Origin: Ichthyophonus hoferi
Lineage: Eukaryota; Opisthokonta; Ichthyosporea; Ichthyophonida; Ichthyophonidae
NCBI GenBank assembly: GCA_002751075.1
Contig: NAOQ01000734.1
Location: 13,997 to 24,610 of the forward strand
DNA: 10,614 bases
Direction: 5' to 3'
Within the stretch, counting starts at the first letter, position 1. Each line of letters begins with the position of its first letter. The notes under the pieces were generated by a model. It was given only the letters and a program-made list of their open reading frames with translations. It did no database searches and was not told the DNA's origin. Below, piece after piece: positions 1 through 6,218 of this stretch. The position numbers and the translations under genes are program-made.

Positions 1-55
1 TCAAAACTACCAAGTAATCTCCCCCTAATACATGGGGTTTATGTCTAAATTACAG

Positions 56-163
56 TACTTGGACCCCCTCCGGACTGGCCGTCTGGTCATGTTTTATGTG
101 ACGTATGACCATCCTTGGCACCTGTTTGAATTACCAGTATTTATAATACTGGGGGTACTTGGG
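56..163 (+). CDS. CLCN3/4/5: CLC exon a: HPWHLFELP segment
   Basis: This 108-nt exon runs phase 0 to phase 0, with acceptor TTACAG and donor GTATGT. It encodes 36 residues including [20 protein letters not shown] and then a hydrophobic run, VFIILGVLG. This corresponds to the INPFGNSRLVLFYVEY..PWHLFELLPF region of vertebrate CLC-3/4/5. Bases 1-55 before it read as the end of the preceding intron. Confidence 0.93.
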
Positions 164-3100
164 GTATGTATTTATTTAATTGATTAATTATAATTATAAT
201 GGTCTTACTCGGACAAATATATATATATATATATATATATGACGTTGTGCTTATCCTTGATATGTTTTTCATTCTCATTTGTTCTAATATCACGAGTATT
301 AGATGTATGTGTTATAATTCCATAGTTGATGATAATTGGATATAGGCTTTATGTCTAGTATATTATTGGTCTGGGTAGTATCCAGTGTATTAGAAGTATC
401 TATTATATTTAAATAATTTAAATTGTAATATTTTAACAATAATATATGATTGGCATTTATAGTGATTGGTGTATGAAGGTTATACATTTTGATTTTGTGT
501 AAGTCATTACATTGACGTTTATTTTAAAAATAATGAATATATGAATATATTTGTGTGTTTTGATATTTATATTCTTTACTATCGAGAGTATATATTTGTC
601 TATGTCTTCGTTGGTGGTTGTACAATAGTACTAATTTCTAATGAATCATCATGCAATTATAGGGCCTATACGGAGTTATGTTTGCTAGAGCTAATGTAAA
701 ATGGATTAGCTATAAGAAGACTTCTGTCATCTCAAACTGGCCAATCACTGAGGTGGCTGTTGTTACCATGATTACAGGATTTTTCCGTTATCCTATCTCC
801 TTATTAAGGTATTATATTTGATTTATATTCTCTTGTAGTTATTGATTAATAATGTGTGTTTAAAATTTTATTATACTATAATATTATTGTATTATTGTAT
901 TGGTATATGTCATATTTCTATTGGGCAATATGTGTCCTCACTTTTAGTTATAGGCTAATATTACTATATTTTATATATTTATTTCTATTGGATATAGATG
1001 TCTTGTTTTTATAGATATTCATTCAATCCTGTCTTCCAGTTTTATCTATGCTCATATTAAGCAAGTTCTTTTTTTGTTTTTCTATCTATATATTGGTTGG
1101 TTATTTTTAACTACAACATACTAAAGCACATTTCTATCTAAACAATTTCACAGCTAAATTTCTGATCACTTAGATTGATTTTTTAATTTATTTTAATCGT
1201 CAATCAATATCAACGATTGTGCCTTCAGTACTGCTTAATCGCTATCTCCCTCCCTCTCATCCTTTGTTAACTCTATTTTTTGTTTTTTTTTAAAAATAAT
1301 TATTGATGGCTTCAAAAGAATTAGATGGCTGTTAAAATATAAAGTATATAAGAGATAACTTAGATTAAAATTTTAAAATCATACTAATCGCCGATCAATA
1401 GCAACTATTGGTGCTTTAGTACTGCTTAATTGGGATCTCTCCTCACCCCCTCCTACCTTTTTAAAAGTTTAATTTTAAAAAAATTCTGACTCGTGTCCTC
1501 AAAAAGATTAAATGACAGTTAAAGTATAAGATATATAATATATTATATATGCAATGACTGATTCTGGTTGGTTAGTAATTGTGAGCTAATAAATAATACC
1601 ACTCCATAGGATCAATTCGGGAGCAATGATTCATCAGTTATTTATGGAATGCTCCATAAAGGACTCATCTATCTTGTGGTATGTATGATTGGATATGATG
1701 GTATACAATGGTGTATAATAATTTATAATCGTTCATAATAGCTCATAATTGTGAATAATAGTGTAAAATAGTGTATAATCGTTTATAATAGCTCATAATT
1801 TTGTATAATAGCATATAATAGTGTATAATAGGGTATAATCGTATATACTAATGTATGATAAATATATTATTATATTATATTTTAACTTTTTAATTATTTT
1901 TTCAATGATTTTATGTGCAGTTTTTCCGAAGTTATTGCATTATAGTGTGTACTGCGTATGCCATAAACACATATTTGTGTTTATATGCATGTAAATGTGT
2001 ATGCATATATGTGTATGTATGAATGGATGGATGTATGTATGTATGTATGTATATACTTCCTTTAATCACCCTCCCTCTCCCGTCACATTTATATACATAC
2101 TATCTTACTATCACACTACCATACACACTCGCAAATCTACGTTTACCTACATACTACCATACACTATCCTACCATACCATACCATAACATACTATCCTAC
2201 CCTATCCTACCATATCCTATATTATCTTACCATAACCTACATTATCTTACCATGCCATACCCTATCCTATCCTATCATATCATACTCTACTCTATCCTAT
2301 ACACATACAGTCAAGACAGTTCCTTGGGATCCAATCTGGTGCTCTTATTAGGGTCAGCCATTATTACCTCTCTGCTCACTATAGTTACATTTGGTATTAA
2401 GGTGCGTGATGTTATTGGCTAATATAGTAGATTTGATTATTATAGTAGATTAGATTATTATAGCAGATTAGATTATTATAGCAGATTAGATTATTATAGT
2501 AAATTAGATTATTATAGTAGATTAGATTATTATAACAGATTAGATTATTATAACAGATTAGATTATTAAAGTAGATTAGATTATTATAGTAAATTAGATT
2601 ATTATAGTAGATTAGATTATTATAAGAGATTAAATTGTGATAACAAATTAAATTATTATGGTAGATTGGATTATGATATATATACGTCTGTCATACGCTA
2701 ATAATATGACAGCTATTCTCATTGGTGAACTACCACGGGTACCTGTTGATCTCTTTATCCCATATATGGCCTTGGTATATATATATAAACACATCACTCA
2801 TACACTAAGAGCTAATCTTATTGGCGGATGATTACAGGTACCAGCTGGTTTATTTATTCCTTCTATGGCTGTGGGTGCTTTGATTGGTAGAGCTTTGGGA
2901 TTGATGACAGCTACTTGGGTGTCGTAAGTTATTGCTGATTGCATATAGATCATGTATGGGCTATATATAAGCTGTGTAGATAGTAACTGTATTGTGTTAT
3001 GTTTTGTATTATATTATATTATATCTCTTAAATAACATATCATTCTACTATATAGATCAGATCCTATATCCGCTACACATTCATGTAATACGGATAACAG

Positions 3101-3194
3101 CTGTAATACTAATAATAATAATAGTAATGATAATAGTAATAATAGTAATATTAATGATAAGAATAATAATAATACTAATAACAATAATAATACC

Positions 3195-3247
<53 letters not shown>

Positions 3248-6071
3248 TACTAATAATACTAATACTAATACTAATAATACTACTAATAATAATAACAATA
3301 CTAATAACAATACTTTCACGCCCACAATAACCGACCCTGGCCCATCCCTGCAGATCACATGTACATTATCCCTATATCTCATCAGTGTGCTATGCTAATA
3401 AAGTCTGTGTCAATCCTGCCCTGTATGCCGTGGTCGGTGCGGCTGCCTTTCTCGGGGGGGTTACTAGAATGACAAGTATGTGTGTTTAATTTTAATTTAT
3501 AGAAAAAAAAACAACTAGTTTATGTTTCTACTTACTGGCTATTATACCACAATGACAGATACTTGTGTGTTTAATTGGCCTTAATTATATTTTAAATTTT
3601 ATGTTTTAAACACAGCCCTTTAATACCTATAGTTATTAAGTACTATATCTTATTTGGACTTTATTATATTTTATGATGTTGTAGTATATTATTTTATTTC
3701 ACCATGACAAGTATGTGTATGTTTAATTATACATATTTGAGCTTTTAGTTACTTTTATAATACCTTATTTAGACTTTATTATATTTTATTGTGTTCTATT
3801 GTATTGTTTTGCCTCATAATATGTATATATATTATTATTATTATATTATATGATATTACCTATCTTGAAAATTGTCAAATATCCTCTAATTATAACCAAG
3901 GATACTGATTGGTCGAGGGATGGGCCCACAGTCAGCTTGGTGGTTATAATTTTCGAACTTACAGGGGGGCTTATGTATATTATCCCTGTTATGATCTCTG
4001 TACTTGTTAGTAAGTGGGTAGGAGACGCCACTGGAACTAATGGAATATATCCTCTTAGAATAGTGTTGTGAAATTTTGTGAAATCTCATCGACCTTGGTG
4101 GGTTTCATCTGCGTTTAATTTGAGTTTTTTTTTTTTTTTTCATTCATGTTGCGTATAAGGTTGTATGGTTAGTGCTAATGTTATATTGTACTGTAATATA
4201 TTAGATAAAATTGTATTATGGCATGGTATATTATATTAGATTATATACTATCCTTCCCTTAACAACCAATCACATACGATGAACACATCAAGTTAAGAGG
4301 TTATCCCTATCTGGACACTAAGCTCTCTTATCCAATGGAGAAGAAAGCAGCAGCTGTGATGCATCCTCGCGAGGGAGAGGCACCATTGTGTGCCCTGGCA
4401 TTAAAAAATAACACACTTACATCATTGGGTAAGTCGTTTTAGTAAAAGGTGTAGTTAAGTAGGCAGGTAGGTTGGTATATATATTTTTTGCTATATAGTA
4501 ATAGTTATAGTTATCTGAGAGTGCATAAGCGTGGTATCCTTTATCATTAAACATAGTAAATTAAGACTCTTTCATACCCTGTTATATCTAGCCCTGTATC
4601 TGTATGTATCTATATATATATATATATATATATATATTTCTAAATGCATTCTATAATGCTTGTCAGATGAAAAGGGTCTGTTTACCTCTAATCTATAACA
4701 AATATATTACTTGTATTTACTTTACATTGCCATCGTTATGCTCACCTTTTATTTGTCATGCTTACTTCCTATCTATCCTCTATCTCCCTCTCTCTCCCTT
4801 ATATAGGCCAGGTATTGGAAGATACCTGCTACAAAGGCTACCCTGTTATTGCCAGCCCCAATGACCACACCTTGGTAGGATATGTTCATAGAAAGGAGCT
4901 ACAAGCCTGTCTGGGTAAGTCATTAAGGTTAATTAACTATTTAATAAGGTCTAATAGCTGCTAATGACAAATTAAAATCACACCTTAGTAAGATATGTTC
5001 ACAGAAGAAACTACAAGCCTGTCTGGGTAAATCATTAAAGTTTATTAATTAATTAATAAGGTCCAATGACGGCTGAATAGCTAATGAATACTGATGATTG
5101 CTAGTGACTACTAATGACTACTAATGACAAATCAAAGATCACACCTTAGTAGGATATGTTGAGTGTTGTCTTTTCCTTTGCTTCTACCTCTAGCATACTA
5201 CATACTATTATGATTTTTCTTTAGGCCACACATAGTAGTTAGCATGCGGATGTAAACAGCATAAATGACATTCATCTTTAAATCTCATATACCAATTAAA
5301 TATACAATGGCACATAATTACTGTAATTACAGCTACATATTCCCATTAATATAATTACTTATAAATAGACATTCCTATGACGTAATAACCAACCAATCAT
5401 ATGTAGATGCTGTGGTGTCAGCGGGCCTCCCTGGAGATACACGTTGTTATTTTGTTGATGCTCCACAGCCTGGAGTAGAGCCACCCTTTGTGGATCTTAG
5501 AAGATGTTTGGATAAGGTAGGGAGGGCTGGTGTTTATATATATATACTGTACTATCTTGTACTATGTTATCTTGTAGTGTGTCATATCATATCATATCTA
5601 CTATACCATATCATACCATATCATACCATGTCATATCTACTATATCATATTATATTATATCATATCATATCATACTATACCATATCATGCAATATCCTAA
5701 TATACCTCCTCCCTGTATAGGCTCCTTTACAAATCCAAGCTGCTACTCAGATGGATGTTGTCATAGAACTCTTTAGGAAACTAGGACTACGCTGCCTATT
5801 GGTTACTGATGGTTAGTATTAAGTATGATTGGTCTATTAAATGAACTGTATAGAAAAAGTGCAATATAATATACACCATACTTGCTACTAAGGTGATGCT
5901 GTTGGTATGCTTCACATGTCTCTATCTTTATCATATTTATATACACATATATATATGCCCCTTCCATCTTTAACTAATAAAAACTAACATTAATGGGGTC
6001 TAGGGGGCCGGCTGGTGGGGGTAATTACCAAAAAGAATATTCTGGAGCATCTAGCATCAGTTACACAATAG
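56..6071 (+). CDS. CLCN3/4/5: CLC-3/4/5-type chloride/proton exchanger, 3' part of gene (12 exons, 5' end outside window)
   Basis: Exons are 56-163, 663-808, 1610-1678, 2311-2401, 2838-2923, 3354-3475, 3932-4046, 4274-4428, 4807-4914, 5407-5516, 5721-5811 and 6004-6071. They join in one frame to 422 residues plus TAG. The family exchanges chloride for protons in endosomal and related membranes as a dimer. Visible signatures, in order: HPWHLFELP, the [19 protein letters not shown] block with the GxFxP pore motif, [32 protein letters not shown] and [13 protein letters not shown], then two CBS domains ending in [11 protein letters not shown]. These match vertebrate CLC-3/4/5 better than CLC-6/7 or plasma-membrane CLCs, as recalled from family sequences. 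About 320 N-terminal residues, including the gating and proton glutamates, should lie upstream of the window. The last residues are shorter than in vertebrates. Orthology to one of the three vertebrate paralogues cannot be decided, since that trio is probably vertebrate-specific. Confidence 0.96.
164..662 (+). other. CLC intron between exons a and b
   Basis: A GT-AG intron of 499 bp. It contains a pure AT dinucleotide run at about 217-240 and otherwise AT-rich DNA with no recognisable gene. A 62-codon open frame on the minus strand at 299-487 is Asn/Ile/Tyr-rich and looks like chance. Confidence 0.85.
663..808 (+). CDS. CLCN3/4/5: CLC exon b: RAN segment and following membrane helix
   Basis: The acceptor is ATTATAG and the donor AAG|GTATTA; the exon enters in phase 0 and leaves with two bases of a codon. 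It encodes [15 protein letters not shown], a basic turn with YKK, and then [19 protein letters not shown]. The family equivalent is GLYGALFTRANIAWCRRRK followed by YPVLEV..VT.IT. The membrane helix here ends in PISLLR, where vertebrates have PNPYTR. Confidence 0.94.
1168..1538 (+). repeat. Degenerate tandem duplication of about 190 bp in CLC intron b-c
   Basis: Two diverged copies start with ACTTAGATT at 1168 and 1358. Shared blocks include TCAATCAATA/TCAATAGCAA, AGTACTGCTTAAT, a C-rich CTCCCTCCC/CCTCACCCCC stretch, and GTTAAAATATAAAGTATATA against GTTAAAGTATAAGATATATA. No coding potential is seen. It makes up nearly half of the intron 809-1609. Confidence 0.8.
1610..1678 (+). CDS. CLCN3/4/5: CLC exon c: luminal-loop exon
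   Basis: A small 69-nt exon with acceptor CCATAG and donor GTATGT, split codons at both ends. It completes the Arg codon and encodes [20 protein letters not shown] and ILC. It aligns with the S.LI.ELF..C....SSLC stretch of vertebrate CLC-3/4/5. The conserved Cys residues and the spacing of Leu-Phe and Cys support a real exon despite its length. Confidence 0.88.
1712..1850 (+). repeat. Irregular GTATAATAG-like minisatellite
   Basis: Short units of about 10-11 bp such as GTGTATAATA, TCATAATAGC and GTATAATCG follow each other with variation, in the intron 1679-2310 just after exon c. It is simple-sequence expansion with no other role visible. Confidence 0.75.
2011..2309 (+). repeat. ATGT microsatellite followed by G-poor CTATCCTACCATA repeat up to the acceptor
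   Basis: An ATGT/ATGG tetranucleotide run (2011-2052) is followed by repeats of TATCCTACCATA-like units. From 2053 to 2309 the sense strand has about four G in some 250 bases. The tract ends at the acceptor of exon d, so it acts in effect as a very long C/T/A-rich region before a splice site. An open frame across it is repeat-derived, not a gene. Confidence 0.85.
2311..2401 (+). CDS. CLCN3/4/5: CLC exon d: helix before the GxFxP pore motif
   Basis: The acceptor ACATACAG sits directly at the end of a long G-poor repeat tract, and the donor is GTGCGT. The first base completes a Cys codon. The rest encodes [20 protein letters not shown] and [18 protein letters not shown] matches TVFTFGIK of the family. 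The loop from exon c to this helix is several tens of residues shorter than the vertebrate luminal loop. Confidence 0.93.
2435..2668 (+). repeat. 18-bp minisatellite, 13 copies
   Basis: The unit GATTATTATAGTAGATTA recurs thirteen times in perfect 18-bp register, varying mainly at the central AGTAG (AGCAG, AGTAA, AACAG). The last two copies are the most diverged. It lies early in the intron 2402-2837. One frame reads Asp-Tyr-Tyr-Ser-Arg-Leu, but a stop occurs inside and intron retention meets TAA soon after the donor, so it is not coding. Confidence 0.92.
2692..2775 (+). pseudogene. Decayed tandem copy of the intron end and start of the GLFIP exon
   Basis: This stretch aligns with 2799-2879, the end of the intron plus the start of exon e. 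Shared blocks include CATACRCTA, AGCTAWTCTYATTGG and GTACC followed by TTTAT and TATGGC. Read in the same frame it gives [13 protein letters not shown] where the real exon has [13 protein letters not shown]. The acceptor has decayed from CAG to CGG, and the pore-motif Gly is Asp. A possible GTATAT donor follows. This is the gene's own duplicated exon, apparently dead; a rarely used alternative exon is less likely. Confidence 0.78.
2838..2923 (+). CDS. CLCN3/4/5: CLC exon e: GLFIP pore-motif exon
   Basis: The acceptor is ATTACAG and the donor GTC|GTAAGT; it enters in phase 0 and leaves with two bases of a codon. It encodes [20 protein letters not shown] then [13 protein letters not shown] is the GxFxP motif whose Phe and backbone help coordinate the central chloride ion in CLC proteins (known for the family). 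A decayed copy of the start of this exon lies about 100 bp upstream. Confidence 0.97.
3104..3315 (+). repeat. AAT trinucleotide microsatellite with AGT/ACT variants
   Basis: About 200 bp of AAT with scattered AGT, ACT, AAC and GAT triplets fills most of the intron 2924-3353. In one frame it reads poly-Asn with Ser and Thr; on the other strand poly-Leu/Val. These long open frames follow from the repeat. Splicing 2923 to 3354 gives the correct protein length and frame, so the repeat is intronic. Confidence 0.93.
3354..3475 (+). CDS. CLCN3/4/5: CLC exon f: [15 protein letters not shown]
   Basis: The acceptor CCCTGCAG follows directly on from an AAT microsatellite region, and the donor is GTATGT. 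It encodes [20 protein letters not shown] and then [20 protein letters not shown]. The second half is the highly conserved family helix ([20 protein letters not shown]). The first half shows little identity to vertebrates, but the distance from GR in the preceding exon to the Cys before the NPALYA motif is the same 28 residues as in human CLC-3. This equality supports the chosen acceptor. Confidence 0.92.
3551..3830 (+). repeat. Two decayed copies of the exon f/intron boundary within the following intron
   Basis: The junction AATGACA-AGTATGTGTGTTTAATT (exon end and donor, 3468-3490) recurs in altered form at about 3551 and again at about 3702. The two intronic copies share a longer unit of about 150 bp, including TTATTTRGACTTTATTATATTTTAT. 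Each preserves the ATGACA codons (Met-Thr) next to a donor-like or near-donor sequence. Confidence 0.7.
3932..4046 (+). CDS. CLCN3/4/5: CLC exon g: FELTGGL to SKWVGDA
   Basis: The acceptor is CCCACAG; the exon starts by completing an Ile codon. It encodes [20 protein letters not shown], then [17 protein letters not shown], near-identical to the family's last long membrane helices. It ends with AT, two bases of the Ile codon, directly before an ATATCCTCTT U12-type donor. A perfect U2-type GTAAGT at 4010-4015 is read through as coding (Ser-Lys-Trp). Confidence 0.96.
4047..4273 (+). other. U12-type AT-AC intron in the CLC gene
   Basis: The intron starts ATATCCTCTT, matching the ATATCCTT minor-spliceosome donor at its core, and ends CAC. 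TCCCTTAAC at 4255-4263 differs from the U12 branch consensus TTCCTTAAC at one base, and its branch A (4262) lies 11 nt before the last intron base, the usual distance. Splicing here gives GGA-AT|A-TAC-GAT, restoring the family motif GIYDEHI exactly in frame. No GT-AG pair does so: the first AG in this stretch at or after the branch site is inside the conserved YDEHIK segment. The intron also holds a T15-type run near 4126-4140. Confidence 0.94.
4274..4428 (+). CDS. CLCN3/4/5: CLC exon h: GIYDEHI pore tyrosine and start of first CBS domain
   Basis: It follows a non-canonical AC acceptor and ends at GTAAGT with one base over. It completes Ile and encodes [20 protein letters not shown], a linker, then [20 protein letters not shown] and NNTLTSL. 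The Tyr of GIYDEHI should correspond to the central pore tyrosine (Tyr445 of the E. coli exchanger, by family alignment). [12 protein letters not shown] opens the first CBS domain (human DVMRPRRNDPPL). Confidence 0.95.
4611..4637 (+). repeat. TA dinucleotide microsatellite
   Basis: A pure TA run in the intron 4429-4806. Similar runs occur at about 217-240, 7470-7492 and 8939-8953. The rest of this intron ends in a C/T-rich stretch (CTCTATCTCCCTCTCTCTCC) that serves as the polypyrimidine tract of exon i. Confidence 0.9.
4807..4914 (+). CDS. CLCN3/4/5: CLC exon i: body of first CBS domain
   Basis: The acceptor is TTATATAG and the donor G|GTAAGT, one base over at both ends. It encodes [20 protein letters not shown] and [15 protein letters not shown], matching the CBS pattern E...YNGFPVI.S...QRLVGF..R.DL. 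CBS domains sit in the cytosol and in some CLC proteins bind adenine nucleotides. The last part of this exon is duplicated in the following intron. Confidence 0.95.
4865..5160 (+). repeat. Tandem duplication covering the end of CBS exon i and its donor
   Basis: Copy 1 is the true exon end and intron start (4865-4978), copy 2 is 4979-5138, and copy 3 is cut short (5139-5160). Copy 2 keeps ACAAGCCTGTCTGGGTAA, but its coding part has lost one base relative to the exon, its donor has become GTAAAT, and it has no acceptor. Copy 3 keeps only the ACACCTTAGTAGGATATGTT stretch. It is an intron-growth event using host exon sequence, not a functional exon. Confidence 0.88.
5407..5516 (+). CDS. CLCN3/4/5: CLC exon j: linker between CBS domains
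   Basis: The acceptor is ATATGTAG and the donor GTAGGG. It completes Asp and encodes [20 protein letters not shown], then [16 protein letters not shown]. The Pro-rich section is the variable inter-CBS linker, and [10 protein letters not shown] is the start of the second CBS domain (family LR.ILD..P). The linker itself has no clear conservation. Confidence 0.92.
5577..5700 (+). repeat. G-poor TATCA/TACCA pentanucleotide repeat before exon k
   Basis: CATATCATATCATATCTACT-type units run for about 120 bp and stop some 20 bp before the acceptor at 5719-5720. The sense strand is almost without G, like the tract before exon d. The open frames over this region are repeat-derived. Confidence 0.88.
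5721..5811 (+). CDS. CLCN3/4/5: CLC exon k: second CBS domain
   Basis: The acceptor is CTGTATAG after a pentanucleotide repeat tract; the donor is GTTAGT with one base over. It encodes [20 protein letters not shown] and [26 protein letters not shown] is nearly identical to VVDIFRKLGLRQCLVT of vertebrate CLC-3. Confidence 0.96.
6004..6071 (+). CDS. CLCN3/4/5: CLC exon l: terminal exon with stop
   Basis: The acceptor is GTCTAG. The exon completes a Gly codon and encodes [20 protein letters not shown], Gln and then TAG at 6069-6071. It matches GRLLGIITKKDILRHM, the end of the second CBS domain. The tail after this is only about nine residues, shorter than the vertebrate CLC-3/4/5 tail. Confidence 0.96.
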
Positions 6072-6212
6072 ATATATGTGTGAAATCGAATCAGAATGGC
6101 CTAATATCATGCCTTATTGTGATTAGCACGTTAAAATTTGTCTTTTAAAAAGAGTCACACCTGTGGTGTAGTCTATAAAAGGAATGAAAATCATGTATTT
6201 TATTGGCTTATG

Positions 6213-6218
6213 AATAAA
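6213..6218 (+). promoter_or_regulatory. Candidate poly(A) signal of the CLC gene
   Basis: AATAAA lies about 140 nt after the CLC stop codon, a normal 3' UTR distance, with GT-rich DNA shortly after (ATAGTTGGTCC). In AT-rich DNA the hexamer is common by chance; another occurs near 6319, so the choice is tentative. Confidence 0.35.

Noticed and set aside
1995-2351. 118-codon plus-strand open frame
   Set aside because: It reads the tetranucleotide and CTATCCTACCATA repeats and then runs out of frame through exon d; a repeat artefact.
3014-3382. Long minus-strand Leu/Val-rich and plus-strand Ile-rich open frames over the AAT repeat
   Set aside because: They are direct translations of a trinucleotide repeat, which has no stops in several frames, and overlap a well-placed intron and exon.
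3850-4071. 73-codon frame beginning with ATG before the FELTGGL exon and running past its end
   Set aside because: The exon lies inside it, but the start is intronic and the end reads through the AT-AC donor; exon boundaries are fixed by homology.
4278-4300. A GT-AG alternative for the AT-AC intron using the AG inside the YDEHIK codons
   Set aside because: It would delete YDEHI from a motif conserved across the family and no GT donor gives the right frame.
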